From: an uncultured bacterium
Lineage (GTDB): Bacteria > Nitrospirota > Thermodesulfovibrionia > Thermodesulfovibrionales > Dissulfurispiraceae
Direction of reading: 5' to 3'
Length of the DNA: 58,614 nt
Assembly: GCA_937949555.1 (NCBI GenBank)
Contig: CALEDV010000005.1
Coordinates: 1 to 58,614, forward strand
Positions within the stretch are counted from its first letter, which is position 1. Each line of letters starts with the position of its first letter. A program made the position numbers and the translations under genes. The notes under the pieces were generated by a model. It worked only from the letters and a program-made list of their open reading frames with translations. It was not told the DNA's origin and did not search any database. Shown piece after piece: positions 10,130 through 19,445 of the stretch.

Positions 10130-11353
10130 TTAGCTCATCTTTTCCCTGTTTGAAAGGAGTGCACATAGGCATAGGATAAAAAACTGCCCCGTAAGATTGT
10201 CTGTAAAGAAAGAATTGTTTATTGAGGATAGGGTGTATGTAGCTAATATCAAAAAAGCCATTAATTTGTAAGGCATTGCTGTGTGAAGGGTCTGCTTTAA
10301 AGACAACCCTAAAAAAACAACAAACACGGCCAAGCCTATCACCCCAAGTTCCACCGTAAACCAGAGGTAGTCGTTGTGAGGATTGGCTACTGAGTGCATA
10401 ACGGGGTCATTGAGCTGCTCGTACTTGAATCTAAAACTGCCTGTGCCATGTCCATATACTGGGGACTGATTTATGAGGTACAGGCTGTTTTTGTAAAAGG
10501 TGAGTCTTAGCCCCAAAGAGGTATTTGCATACCCCGATTGATAGTTTTTTATATCCTTTGCCCCCCTGTCAATACCATCTCTTATGTTGGGAGAAAAATA
10601 AAAGGTAATTGGTATTATCAAGGCAATCAGGACTGCAAGCGCCTTTAGCCTTATCTTCTTCATATAAAAAAGCGCAGTAAAGCCAAACATCAACGCATAG
10701 AGGATCTGTCCTGTCCGTCCTGTAACGAAAAACAATATGGCAATGAATATTATTATGAGCATCCCTATAGCCAACAACCTTTGGATCCGTCCTTTAATAT
10801 AGCCCTCTGCAAGCATCATAAGTAGCCCCGTGCTTACAATCGCGGCAAAATAGTTCTGATAGGAATGACCTCTAAACAGGTCAATATTTATACCCATGTA
10901 TTGCCAGTGTATGCCTGTGGCGGGGTGAAAGAACCCTAAGCCACTAATTGACGATAGGAGTGCAAGGAAGATGGACAGGATTACGCAGGAGGCGAAACCT
11001 GCAAAAAAAGATATTGCATTAGGTTGGTCATAAAAATAGACATAAATAAGGGGGCACAGCAGAAATAGAGACATCCTCATTAACATGCCTATAATGTTTC
11101 CCTCTGGGGCGTTGCTCCAAGTAATGCCTATAATGAAGGCACAATAAAATAACAGCGCCCCTCTTATAAAGTCGTTTTTCAATGCCCTTTTAAGGGCTGT
11201 GTTTAGGTGTGGACTGAAAAGGGATGAACACAGCATAAGGACCACCATGATGTTTTGAAAACTTGTAGAAAGATTGATCGAGAAACCTGTTAAAAAGGCA
11301 ATAATTAACCCTGCGTAAAACCTAAAATCAGATTTGTTCATAACTTGGGTCAT
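10130..11353 (-). CDS. O-antigen ligase / polymerase (WaaL-Wzy family)
   Basis: A 407-residue membrane protein with about 10-12 transmembrane segments. The large periplasmic loop near residues 280-335 contains GHGTGSFRFKYEQL and NPHNDYLWFTVELG, the hallmark of Wzy_C ligases, with the conserved histidine in HNDYL. It would transfer O-antigen from undecaprenyl diphosphate to lipid A-core, or polymerise it. Its start lies 5 nt after the stop of a truncated methyltransferase, and ATG 11353 has no strong ribosome site, suggesting coupled translation. Ligase versus polymerase is not resolved. Confidence 0.82.
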   Translation of the reverse strand: MTQVMNKSDFRFYAGLIIAFLTGFSINLSTSFQNIMVVLMLCSSLFSPHLNTALKRALKNDFIRGALLFYCAFIIGITWSNAPEGNIIGMLMRMSLFLLCPLIYVYFYDQPNAISFFAGFASCVILSIFLALLSSISGLGFFHPATGIHWQYMGINIDLFRGHSYQNYFAAIVSTGLLMMLAEGYIKGRIQRLLAIGMLIIIFIAILFFVTGRTGQILYALMFGFTALFYMKKIRLKALAVLIALIIPITFYFSPNIRDGIDRGAKDIKNYQSGYANTSLGLRLTFYKNSLYLINQSPVYGHGTGSFRFKYEQLNDPVMHSVANPHNDYLWFTVELGVIGLAVFVVFLGLSLKQTLHTAMPYKLMAFLILATYTLSSINNSFFTDNLTGQFFILCLCALLSNREKMS

Positions 11354-11358
11354 AGGGG

Positions 11359-11598
11359 CTACATTACCTCGTCAAAGGGATAGAGGTTTGCGCTTGCCTT
11401 CGGAGTGCAGGCAAATTGCGGAAATAGGTCAAAGGCCTCTACCTTGGCCCCTATCTTTAAAAAAATCTCTGTTGTTGACCCGCTCCCAGCAGGCATGTCC
11501 ATAATCTTCTTATCCTTTGATTCTGATGGGATGCCCCACAGGTATTTGTTGAAATGGTTTTTAATAAACCTGCTGTTCTGTGCCCCTGGATCTATCAT
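11359..11598 (-). pseudogene. Truncated SAM methyltransferase remnant in the LPS operon
   Basis: An 80-codon frame from ATG 11598, one base after the glycosyltransferase stop; an in-frame ATG at 11655 lies inside that gene. It carries only motif I of a class I methyltransferase, IMDMPAGSGSTTEIFLKIGA, and the following AFDLFPQF strand, then stops. The family needs about 200 residues, and the O-antigen ligase starts 5 nt downstream, so the rest has been deleted rather than frameshifted. It is probably a remnant that keeps the operon spacing. A small expressed peptide cannot be excluded. Confidence 0.65.
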
Positions 11599-11599
11599 A

Positions 11600-12370
11600 T
11601 TATTTTGTCTGAGGCCGTTGATTGCCTTGTTCCTGTAACTCAAGGAGTTTTGCATATTTTAAAAAAGAACCCCCTGCCTTGAGCATTGCATTTACAAAAC
11701 CGTCAAGGCCATCTAAAAAACCCCTCTTTTGTATGTATATCTTTACAAACATAGCAAAGCCGTGGATAAAAGGGGTCAAAACAGAGTACCTTTTGCCTGC
11801 CCTCATAAGCTCTGCCGCCGCTATGCTTGAGTATTGGTTCATCTTTTCAACCATGTGGCTGTAGTCCCTGAAGCTGTAGTGCACAATAGGGCAGTTGATA
11901 GTCTCTACTTTACTCTGAGTAATCCATCTTTCATGGGGGGAGTAACAAAATCTGCCAGAGGTTTTCTTAAAAAGCCTGATCTGCCAATCGGGCCAAAAAT
12001 CACCACCCTTAAGCCAGCGGTTGTGAATATGATTTTTTCTTGGGAACCGATAGACCTCTGCCTTTGGCTGCCGCAAGGCTTGAATTATCGCCTCCTTGGT
12101 CTCCGCTGGTATCCGCTCATCAGCATCAATGGACAGGACCCACTGATGGGAGCACTTAGAGACCGCACTGTTTTTTTGTTCGCTATGTCCCTTCCAGGGC
12201 TCTACGAATACCTTACATCCTAAAGAAGAGGCTATCTGTACCGTATTGTCCGAACTGCCCGAGTCAACCACCACTACCTCATCGGCAAAGGTGAGACTAT
12301 TGATGCAGTCAGGCAGATTTGCCTCCTCATTAAAGGCTATTATTGATACAGAAAGGGGAGTATTTTCCAT
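11600..12370 (-). CDS. WaaE/KdtX-like family 2 glycosyltransferase
   Basis: A 256-residue GT-A enzyme with SVSIIAFNEEANLPDCI, VVVVDSGSSDNTVQIA and the DxD-type motif LSIDADERIP, followed by NRWLKGGDFWPDWQIRLFK. This pattern is characteristic of the WaaE/KdtX group that adds a sugar to the LPS inner core. It is the first gene of the LPS operon, 65 bp downstream of aconitase, with a short ATG context after TTTAAATTAA. Core glycosyltransfer is inferred from family and location. Confidence 0.85.
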   Translation of the reverse strand: MENTPLSVSIIAFNEEANLPDCINSLTFADEVVVVDSGSSDNTVQIASSLGCKVFVEPWKGHSEQKNSAVSKCSHQWVLSIDADERIPAETKEAIIQALRQPKAEVYRFPRKNHIHNRWLKGGDFWPDWQIRLFKKTSGRFCYSPHERWITQSKVETINCPIVHYSFRDYSHMVEKMNQYSSIAAAELMRAGKRYSVLTPFIHGFAMFVKIYIQKRGFLDGLDGFVNAMLKAGGSFLKYAKLLELQEQGNQRPQTK

Positions 12371-12400
12371 TTAATTTAAATTGCTGGATGCCTTCTCGCT

Positions 12401-12417
12401 AAGAGATGAGATCTCTT
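12401..12417 (-). other. Short hairpin between aconitase and LPS operon
   Basis: AAGAGAT and ATCTCTT (7 bp, 3-nt loop) sit in the 65-bp gap. There is no U-tract, so a processing or attenuating stem is as likely as a terminator. Confidence 0.3.
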
Positions 12418-12435
12418 GGGTTGAGACCCTTGAGT

Positions 12436-14376
12436 TTATCGATGCTGCCTCGTATGCTGCAGAAGCCCCCCCGAGAGGATCAACGCCCTTTCTCGTTCAT
12501 TGAGATTGCCCAGTGCCATGAAGGTGCTCTCTGTGCCGAGCACCCTTATGGTGAAGGTCTGAGAGCCCTTTAGGGATTCTTTAACGCCCTCAATCCTTAA
12601 CCTGTCTCCCTGATTGACCCTTGCATAGTCTGAGCTGTCCTTGAAAACAAGCGGTAAAATCCCGAAATTTATAAGGTTAGACCTGTGAATCCTGGCAAAG
12701 GATTTTGCTATCACTGCCTGTAAGCCTAAATACATAGGAGCCAGTGCAGCGTGTTCGCGAGAGGACCCCTGTCCATAATTATCCCCTCCGATGATTATAC
12801 ATCCTCCCCTCTCTTTAAGTTGGGCGGCCCTTTTGGCAAAGGATTCATCAAGATTTCTAAACACAAAGTCAGATATGGCAGGGATGTTAGACCTGAGCGG
12901 CAGGATCTTTGAACCTGCAGGCATAATGTCATCGGTGGTGACATTATCGCCAGTCTTGAGTATTATCTCAGCCTCAATAATATCAGAGAGGGGATCTTTA
13001 ATAGGCACTTCCTTAATGTTAGGACCCCTTATAATGGTTAAATCAGAACCTGACTCCGGCGGTGCAAGTAGAAGGGCATTGCTAATTAAAAAGTCTTCTG
13101 GCTCCTCTACTAAAGGGATGTCAACATGGGCATTCCTCGGGTCAACTATGAAGCCTTTAATTGCCATAAGGGCGCAGGCAACCGGATTTGTCAGATAGAT
13201 CTCCGCGTCTTTGGTGCCTGAGCGGCCCTTGAAATTGCGGTTGTATGAACGGACAGATACCTGCCCTGAGCCAGGGGCAGCGCCCATGCCTATGCAGGGG
13301 CCGCAGGAGGATTCCATTATTCTCGAGCCTGCAGCGATCATATCTGCAATCAGACCTTCCCGTGACAGCATTTCGTAAACCTGCTTTGAACCAGGATTTA
13401 TCATCAGGCTCACTTCGGGGGCAACGACATTGCCCTTGAGTATCAAAGCCACAGTTTTCATTGCCTGATAGGAAGAATTGGTGCAACTTCCGATGCATAC
13501 TTGGTGCACCTTTTTGCCTGTTAGCTCCTTAATAGGCTTTACATTATCAGGACTGTGGGGACAGGCAATCATGGGCTCAAGGGAGGATAGGTCAAGGTCA
13601 ATGGTCTCCGCATAATATGCACCTTCATCGGCGCTTAACTCAATCCAGTCCCTTTCTCTCCCCTGAGCCTTTAGATACTTGTAGGTCATCCCATCGCTTG
13701 GGAATATTGATGTGGTGGCGCCTAATTCTGCACCCATGTTTGTTATTGTAGCCCTCTCAGTAATGCTAAGTCCCTTGACACCCTCTCCGCCATACTCGAA
13801 GATCTTTCCCACACCCCCTTTTACAGTGAGCATCTTAAGTAAAGTCAAGATAACATCCATAGCCGTTACATGGGGCTTCTTCAGGGAGCCAATCAGATTT
13901 ACCTTTACAACCTTAGGCATGTTGATCTCAAGGGCAGCTCCTGCCATAACCGTTGCTGCCTCTAACCCTCCGACGCCAATGGCTATCATTCCCATTCCGC
14001 CTTGGGTGGGGGTGTGGCTGTCAGTGCCAAGGGCTATCTTGCCTGGGGCAGCAAATCTCTCAAGATGCACCTGGTGACAAATCCCATTGCCTGGCTTTGA
14101 AAAGTAGGCGCCAAATTTGGCTGCAGCGGTCTGTAGGAAGAGGTGATCATCGGCATTCATAAAGTCCGACTGTAGCATATTGTGATCCACATAGGACACT
14201 GCAAGGGGAACCTTGACCCTCTCAATGCCTATTGCCTCAAATTCCAACCATGTCATTGTGCCTGTGGCATCCTGAGTATATACCTGGTCGACGGCAAGAG
14301 ATAAAGGCGCCCCTTCCTTGATTTGCCCCTCTGTTAGATGTGAGGCGAAGATCTTCTCAACTATGTTCATAGCCAT
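12436..14376 (-). CDS. Aconitate hydratase
   Basis: Isomerises citrate and isocitrate in the TCA cycle. The 646 residues match the shorter, mitochondrial-like aconitase class. The [4Fe-4S] ligands are visible: Cys298 in CIGSCTNSS and Cys358/Cys361 in SSCGPCIGMG. LGTDSHTPTQGGMGM and GDNYGQGSSREHAAL are also conserved. ATG 14376 follows an AAAGGAGG ribosome site about 11 nt upstream. A TTGATT-N17-CATAAT promoter candidate lies in the 112-bp divergent region shared with lysA. No other TCA genes are adjacent. Confidence 0.95.
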   Translation of the reverse strand: MAMNIVEKIFASHLTEGQIKEGAPLSLAVDQVYTQDATGTMTWLEFEAIGIERVKVPLAVSYVDHNMLQSDFMNADDHLFLQTAAAKFGAYFSKPGNGICHQVHLERFAAPGKIALGTDSHTPTQGGMGMIAIGVGGLEAATVMAGAALEINMPKVVKVNLIGSLKKPHVTAMDVILTLLKMLTVKGGVGKIFEYGGEGVKGLSITERATITNMGAELGATTSIFPSDGMTYKYLKAQGRERDWIELSADEGAYYAETIDLDLSSLEPMIACPHSPDNVKPIKELTGKKVHQVCIGSCTNSSYQAMKTVALILKGNVVAPEVSLMINPGSKQVYEMLSREGLIADMIAAGSRIMESSCGPCIGMGAAPGSGQVSVRSYNRNFKGRSGTKDAEIYLTNPVACALMAIKGFIVDPRNAHVDIPLVEEPEDFLISNALLLAPPESGSDLTIIRGPNIKEVPIKDPLSDIIEAEIILKTGDNVTTDDIMPAGSKILPLRSNIPAISDFVFRNLDESFAKRAAQLKERGGCIIIGGDNYGQGSSREHAALAPMYLGLQAVIAKSFARIHRSNLINFGILPLVFKDSSDYARVNQGDRLRIEGVKESLKGSQTFTIRVLGTESTFMALGNLNERERALILSGGLLQHTRQHR

Positions 14377-14441
14377 TTATACAGGCTCCTCCTTTATTGA
14401 CAGTTAGTTAACTTAATTGATGCCTTTGACTTTTTCGGACT

Positions 14442-14470
14442 ATTATGTTAAAAAAACATGAAAAAATCAA
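14442..14470 (-). promoter_or_regulatory. Candidate sigma-70 promoter for aconitase
   Basis: On the minus strand TTGATT (14465-14470) and CATAAT (14442-14447) are separated by 17 bp, 66 bp upstream of the aconitase ATG. The same divergent region must drive lysA, for which TTGACT at 14426-14431 is a possible -35 without a convincing -10. Confidence 0.45.
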
Positions 14471-14488
14471 AGCCTAAAGAGGTTTTCG

Positions 14489-15742
14489 GTGAATCACTTC
14501 CATTTTATCAAAGGCAGGCTTTATGCAGAAGAGGTTGCTGTAACGACCATTGCAGAGACCTTTGGCACACCTGTTTACATTTACAGCCATGCCACATTGA
14601 CAAGGCACATCAAGGCATACGAAAGGGCATTCACAGGGTTTCCTCATGTTATTTGTTTTGCAGTTAAGGCAAATTCCAATGCCGCAATTCTTAAACTCTT
14701 CTCCAGCCTGGGCGCTGGAGCTGATGTGGTCTCAGGAGGCGAGTTGTTTCGTGCACTGAAGGCAGGCATTAAGGCAGACCGCATAGTGTACGCAGGAGTT
14801 GGCAAGACCTCAGAGGAGATTGCCCTTGCAATCAAACACAGGATCCTTATGTTTAATGTGGAGTCTATGGAGGAGCTGCAGGAGATTGACAGGGTTGCAG
14901 CCGGAATGAAGACAAAGGCGCCTATCGCCCTTAGGATTAATCCTGACATTGATCCTCAAACTCACCCCTATATATCAACAGGGCTAAAAAAGCACAAGTT
15001 TGGCATACCCATTGAGAAGGCAATTGAATGCTATAGGATTGCTTCGGCAATGAAAAATATCAAGGTTGTGGGTATCCATAAACATATAGGTTCTCAGCTT
15101 ACCAAGATAAGCCCCTTTGTGGACTCGCTGAAAAGGATCCTTGCTTTGCTGAGAGAGCTTAGGAGCTTGGGTATCGACATCAAGTACCTGGATATCGGTG
15201 GTGGAGTTGGCATTACTTACAATGATGAAAGGCCCCCTCATCCTTCAGAGCTTGGAAAAAACATCTTGCCTCTTCTGAAAAACAGCGGGATTACCCTGGT
15301 GATAGAGCCAGGAAGGTCTATTGTAGGCAACGCAGGAATACTCGTAACCAAGGCGCTGTATCTAAAGCAAGGCAGTGATAAAAAGTTTCTGATTGTGGAT
15401 GCAGCGATGAATGACCTGATTCGTCCTTCTATCTATGGCGCCTATCACAGGATTGAACCAGTGGTTAAAACAAAAAGGGGCAAGATACTGTCAGATATTG
15501 TTGGGCCAATCTGTGAATCCGGTGATTTCCTTGCCAAGGACCGAGAAATTACTCAAGTAAAACAAGGGGAGCTTCTTGCGATTATGAGCGCAGGTGCCTA
15601 TGGATTTTCTATGGCTTCAAACTATAACAGCCGCCCCAAGCCTGCAGAGGTAATGGTAAAGGGCAAAGACTTTGCCTTGATCAGGAAAAGGGAGACATAC
15701 CTTGACCTGATCCGAGGCGAGAGCATCCCGGACTTCCTATAG
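14489..15742 (+). CDS. lysA: Diaminopimelate decarboxylase
   Basis: A PLP enzyme converting meso-diaminopimelate to lysine. The 417-residue protein shows the PLP lysine in CFAVKANSN (Lys60), HIGSQL, the glycine-rich IEPGRSIVGNAG and the substrate-site CESGDFLAKDR. Translation starts at GTG 14489 with AGAGG six bases upstream. It begins a plus-strand operon with dapF (2-nt gap), a PilZ gene and dapA, joining the later steps of the DAP/lysine pathway. dapB and an aminotransferase are not in the window. Confidence 0.96.
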   Translation: MNHFHFIKGRLYAEEVAVTTIAETFGTPVYIYSHATLTRHIKAYERAFTGFPHVICFAVKANSNAAILKLFSSLGAGADVVSGGELFRALKAGIKADRIVYAGVGKTSEEIALAIKHRILMFNVESMEELQEIDRVAAGMKTKAPIALRINPDIDPQTHPYISTGLKKHKFGIPIEKAIECYRIASAMKNIKVVGIHKHIGSQLTKISPFVDSLKRILALLRELRSLGIDIKYLDIGGGVGITYNDERPPHPSELGKNILPLLKNSGITLVIEPGRSIVGNAGILVTKALYLKQGSDKKFLIVDAAMNDLIRPSIYGAYHRIEPVVKTKRGKILSDIVGPICESGDFLAKDREITQVKQGELLAIMSAGAYGFSMASNYNSRPKPAEVMVKGKDFALIRKRETYLDLIRGESIPDFL

Positions 15743-15744
15743 CA

Positions 15745-16593
15745 ATGACATTGGAGTTCACAAAGATGCAGGGCACGGGTAATGATTTTGTCCTGCTCGA
15801 TGGTATTAAATACAGAGACCTTTCAAGCATTGATTCCATGTCTGTGATAAGTAGGAGGCTATGTGATAGGAGATTTGGCGTTGGCGCAGACCAGTTGTTG
15901 CTGCTTTTGCCTTCTGAAAGGTCTGACTTTAGGATGGATATCTACAATGCCGATGGCAGCAGGGTTGAGATGTGTGGAAACGGCATCAGATGTTTGGCAA
16001 AATATATATGGGACAGGGGTTACTCAGATAAACTCCTGTTGGATATAGAAACCCTTGCAGGAATTATTAAACCCCAAAGGGCGGGCAATCTTGTAAGGGT
16101 TGACATGGGGTCGCCTATTTTTCAGCCTGAGCTCATTCCTGTGGATATTACTATGTCGCCGCCTGTGATAGATTATCCCCTATCCGTTGCAGGTAGGCTC
16201 TTTTATGTCACCTGTGTTTCAATGGGAAATCCCCATGCAGTGATATTTCCTGAGGAGGAGGTATATAAACTGGACTTGGCAAAATATGGCCCCCTTATAG
16301 AGAAGGATCCGCTTTTCCCAAAAAAGACCAATGTTGAATTTATAAATGTACTCAGCAGGGACCGTATAAAAATGAGGGTTTGGGAGCGAGGCTCTGGGGA
16401 GACCCTTGCCTGTGGCACAGGTGCCTCTGCCTCTGCAGTAGCAGCAATGCTGAAGGGATTGACCAATAGACAGACCACAGTGGAACTTGCTGGCGGTGAA
16501 CTCATTATCCAATGGAAAGAGGACAACCATGTTTATATGACTGGTCCAGCGGAAGAGGTCTTTCAGGGGAGGATGGATATTGATATTCCTTGA
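15745..16593 (+). CDS. dapF: Diaminopimelate epimerase
   Basis: A PLP-independent racemase that interconverts LL- and meso-DAP for peptidoglycan and lysine. The 282 residues match the family. The catalytic cysteine pair is present: Cys77 in EMCGNGIRC and Cys223 in ACGTGAS. The N-terminal MQGTGNDFVLLDG is diagnostic. The gene is tightly packed after lysA, and its last 14 nt overlap the PilZ gene. Confidence 0.97.
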   Translation: MTLEFTKMQGTGNDFVLLDGIKYRDLSSIDSMSVISRRLCDRRFGVGADQLLLLLPSERSDFRMDIYNADGSRVEMCGNGIRCLAKYIWDRGYSDKLLLDIETLAGIIKPQRAGNLVRVDMGSPIFQPELIPVDITMSPPVIDYPLSVAGRLFYVTCVSMGNPHAVIFPEEEVYKLDLAKYGPLIEKDPLFPKKTNVEFINVLSRDRIKMRVWERGSGETLACGTGASASAVAAMLKGLTNRQTTVELAGGELIIQWKEDNHVYMTGPAEEVFQGRMDIDIP

Positions 16594-16864
16594 ACGGCGT
16601 AAACATAAACGAGAGCCAAACAATGGTGAATTGGAATTCATAAAGATAACAGGCACAAAAGAGGTTATAAATAGAGGGGAATTATTAGATGAGAGTCCTG
16701 CGGGACTTGGATTGAAGACAGGATTTCCTCTGCTCAATGGTCAGCCTGTGATAGTTAGACTTGCAAGGGAGGGCGAGGCGCTAAAGTATGGAGTGGTTTG
16801 TTGGTCAGAAAGGTCCGACGGATTTTACAGATCGGGCATAAGATTTATATTCAACAACTTATAG
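16580..16864 (+). CDS. PilZ-domain protein (probable c-di-GMP receptor)
   Basis: A 94-residue single-domain protein. RRKHKR near the N-terminus supplies the RxxxR motif, and DESPAGLGLKT supplies the (D/N)xSxxG motif, the two c-di-GMP contacts of PilZ domains. Translation starts at TTG 16580, set about eight bases after GGAGG inside the end of dapF. Placement between dapF and dapA suggests cotranscription with DAP synthesis. The effector it controls is unknown; the window also encodes GGDEF, EAL and HD-GYP proteins that could set the ligand level. Confidence 0.82.
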   Translation: MIFLERRKHKREPNNGELEFIKITGTKEVINRGELLDESPAGLGLKTGFPLLNGQPVIVRLAREGEALKYGVVCWSERSDGFYRSGIRFIFNNL

Positions 16865-16877
16865 GAGGTTACAAGAA

Positions 16878-17753
16878 ATGGAGATCAAAGGCGCAATTAC
16901 GGCTATAGTAACGCCCTTTAGGGATGGCAGGTTTGATGAAAGGGCATACGAAGGGTTGATTGACTGGCAGATCAAGGAGGGTATTCATGGGCTTGTTCCT
17001 TGCGGCACTACAGGAGAGTCCTCAACCCTTGATTACGATGAGCATTTCAGGGTGATAGAGGTTGCTGTAAAGGCTGTAAACAAGAGGGTTCCAGTTATAG
17101 CAGGCACAGGCTCTAATTCCACTGATGAGACAATTGAGATAACCCGCAAGGCAAAGCAGTTAGGGGCTGATGCCGCCCTTATAGTAACGCCCTATTACAA
17201 TAAACCAACGCAGGAAGGATTGTTCAGGCATTATAAAGCCGTTGCAGAGGCTGTGGATATCCCCATTGTGCTCTACAATGTGCCTGGAAGGACCTCCGTT
17301 AACATGCTCCCTTCAACAGTAGCAAGGCTTGCGGAGATAGAAAATGTGGTAGCCATCAAAGAGGCTACAGGAGACATGAAGCAGGTTAGCGAGATTATCA
17401 GACTTTGCGGCAATAGGATAGTCCTCCTTTCTGGAGATGATTTTACTACCCTTACACTGCTTGCCCTTGGAGGCAAGGGTGTCATATCTGTGGGAGCCAA
17501 TATTGCGCCAAAGGACTATGCAGATCTGTGCAACTCCTGGGAATCTGGGGATATCAACAGGGCAAGGCAGTTGCATTATAAGCTTGAGCCCCTTAATGCA
17601 TCTATGTTTATTGAGACCAATCCTATCCCAGCAAAGACTGCCTTGGCATTGATGGGCAAGATAGCAGAGGAATTCAGGATGCCGCTCTGTGAGATGTCTA
17701 AGGCTAATAAAGACAAGTTAGAAGGGGTGCTAAAGGCATCAGGGATCATATAA
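16878..17753 (+). CDS. dapA: 4-hydroxy-tetrahydrodipicolinate synthase
   Basis: Condenses pyruvate with aspartate semialdehyde in DAP/lysine synthesis. The 291-residue TIM-barrel enzyme keeps the Schiff-base lysine in VAIKEATGD (Lys161), Tyr133 in VLYNVPGRT and the threonine pair in PCGTTGES (44-45). A GGAGG site precedes ATG 16878. It ends the DAP operon; a hairpin follows at 17780-17815. Confidence 0.97.
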   Translation: MEIKGAITAIVTPFRDGRFDERAYEGLIDWQIKEGIHGLVPCGTTGESSTLDYDEHFRVIEVAVKAVNKRVPVIAGTGSNSTDETIEITRKAKQLGADAALIVTPYYNKPTQEGLFRHYKAVAEAVDIPIVLYNVPGRTSVNMLPSTVARLAEIENVVAIKEATGDMKQVSEIIRLCGNRIVLLSGDDFTTLTLLALGGKGVISVGANIAPKDYADLCNSWESGDINRARQLHYKLEPLNASMFIETNPIPAKTALALMGKIAEEFRMPLCEMSKANKDKLEGVLKASGII

Positions 17754-17779
17754 ATAGTGACTAATGAAGCAGAGGGGAG

Positions 17780-17820
17780 GTCTCAGGGGATTCCTTTTGA
17801 TTGTCCCTCTGAGACTTTCC
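17780..17820 (+). terminator. Possible terminator after dapA
   Basis: GTCTCAGGGG (17780-17789) pairs with CCCTCTGAGAC (17805-17815) with one bulge, followed by TTTCCTTCC. The stem is good but the U-tract is weak, so partial read-through into the next two genes is likely. Confidence 0.45.
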
Positions 17821-17833
17821 TTCCGAGGGCCCT

Positions 17834-18331
17834 ATGCCTACTGTGAGAGTATGTTTTCTGTTGATAGTAAGTATTGTTGTGCTCCCTCTTACCACCTCTG
17901 CAAACCCCTCTCCCTTTGAGATTGAGCACCTAAGGAGCAAGAGGGTCCCGATGTTTCAGTTGCCTGGCATTGAAGAGGAGGATATAAACCTATCCTCCTT
18001 TGAGGGCAGGGCATTGATTTTATTCTTCTGGGCATCCTGGTCGCCCTTATCAAAGGAGGAATTATCAAGGATGTATAGGATTTTCCAAGGGACAGGACTT
18101 CCCATTATAGCAATTTCAACGGACAGGTCTATCAAAGAGGCAATACCCTTTGTAAGGACCTTTCAAGGTAGGGACCTATATTTCGGTTTTGACGCTGGGG
18201 GCAGGTTAGCAAAGGATCTGTTCAAGGTTTTCCTAATGCCCACTGTCTTTTACATAGACAGCAGCGGGAGAATAGAGAAAATCTATCTGGGCCTTCAGGA
18301 CTGGCATACAGAAAAGGAGAGGCTAAAATGA
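17834..18331 (+). CDS. Exported TlpA/ResA-like thioredoxin-fold protein lacking the CxxC motif
   Basis: A 165-residue protein with a signal peptide (about 1-23, ending TTSANP) and a thioredoxin-fold domain: [21 protein letters not shown] and the cis-proline strand [10 protein letters not shown]. The redox motif is WSPLS: both cysteine positions (70 and 73) are serine, encoded TCG and TCA, and no cysteine remains in the mature protein. It therefore cannot do thiol-disulfide exchange and may act as a binding or chaperone protein. It overlaps gmd by 4 nt. Fold assignment is firm; function is not. Confidence 0.75.
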   Translation: MPTVRVCFLLIVSIVVLPLTTSANPSPFEIEHLRSKRVPMFQLPGIEEEDINLSSFEGRALILFFWASWSPLSKEELSRMYRIFQGTGLPIIAISTDRSIKEAIPFVRTFQGRDLYFGFDAGGRLAKDLFKVFLMPTVFYIDSSGRIEKIYLGLQDWHTEKERLK

Positions 18332-19416
18332 GAAAACGGGCTCTGATTACTGGCATTACAGGGCAGGACGGGGCATATCTCGCCGAGTTGCTCCTTGAGA
18401 AAGGCTATGAGGTGCATGGAATAAAGAGACGCAGTTCTCTAATAAACACCCAAAGGATTGACCATCTCTACAGGGACCCCCACGAGAAGGAGGTGAGGTT
18501 TTTTCTTCACTATGGGGACATGACCGATTCTACAAATCTTATCAGGATAATCCAAAGGGTCAAACCCCAAGAGATATACAACCTTGCAGCCCAGTCCCAT
18601 GTAAGGGTATCCTTTGAATCTCCAGAATACACTGCCAATGCCGATGCCCTTGGGACATTGCGTATTCTTGAAGCCCTCAGGATATTAGGACTAAAGGAGA
18701 CCCGTTTTTATCAGGCTTCCACTTCAGAGCTCTATGGCAATGCCTCTTCGGCCCCTCAAAGGGAGGACACGCCCTTTGCGCCCAGAAGTCCCTATGGGGC
18801 TGCAAAACTCTATTCTTACTGGATAACGGTAAATTATCGTCAAGCCTACGGCATATTTGCCTCAAATGGCATTCTGTTTAATCACGAGTCTCCAATACGG
18901 GGAGAGACCTTTGTTACCAGAAAGATTACTATGGCAGCGGCGAGGATTGCCTTAGGGCTTCAGGACAAATTATATTTAGGCAATCTCAATGCCAAGAGGG
19001 ATTGGGGTCATGCAAAGGACTACGTTAGGGCAATGTTCCTTATGATGCAGCATTCTGAGCCCGATGATTTTGTGATTGCCACTGGAGAAAGCCATTCGGT
19101 AAGGGAATTTGCTGAGGCTGCCTTTAGAGAGACGGGGATAGAGATTGATTGGGTTGGTGAGGGAATGGATGAAAAGGGAATAGACAGTGCCTCAGGTAGG
19201 GTTTTAATAGAGGTTGACCAACGATACTTCAGACCTACAGAGGTGGATTTTCTGCTTGGAGATGCCTCAAAGGCAAGAGAGACCCTGAGATGGTCTCCTT
19301 CCTATAATTTTCAAGATATAGTCAAAGAGATGGTCGCCTCAGATATGCTTGAGGCAAAAAAGATACTGAGTCTGAAGAAGTGCGGGTTCACAATAGACAG
19401 TGTCTTTGAATCTTGA
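18328..19416 (+). CDS. gmd: GDP-mannose 4,6-dehydratase
   Basis: Converts GDP-mannose to GDP-4-keto-6-deoxymannose, the precursor of GDP-fucose, rhamnose or perosamine for surface glycans. The 362-residue extended SDR shows [30 protein letters not shown] and the catalytic YxxxK in [26 protein letters not shown] is diagnostic for Gmd. No fcl/rmd partner lies next to it. It probably feeds the O-antigen made by the LPS cluster at 6-12 kb. The ATG overlaps the preceding stop (ATGA). Confidence 0.95.
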   Translation: MRKRALITGITGQDGAYLAELLLEKGYEVHGIKRRSSLINTQRIDHLYRDPHEKEVRFFLHYGDMTDSTNLIRIIQRVKPQEIYNLAAQSHVRVSFESPEYTANADALGTLRILEALRILGLKETRFYQASTSELYGNASSAPQREDTPFAPRSPYGAAKLYSYWITVNYRQAYGIFASNGILFNHESPIRGETFVTRKITMAAARIALGLQDKLYLGNLNAKRDWGHAKDYVRAMFLMMQHSEPDDFVIATGESHSVREFAEAAFRETGIEIDWVGEGMDEKGIDSASGRVLIEVDQRYFRPTEVDFLLGDASKARETLRWSPSYNFQDIVKEMVASDMLEAKKILSLKKCGFTIDSVFES

Positions 19417-19445
19417 TTTAAGGAGACTGTATCCCTCCTTTGTGT

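Noticed and set aside
12371-12480. Out-of-phase protein-like frame spanning the end of aconitase and the gap before the glycosyltransferase
   Set aside because: No start codon after its upstream stop, and the aconitase C-terminus in the main frame ends with the expected GGLL-type sequence, so a frameshift is unlikely.
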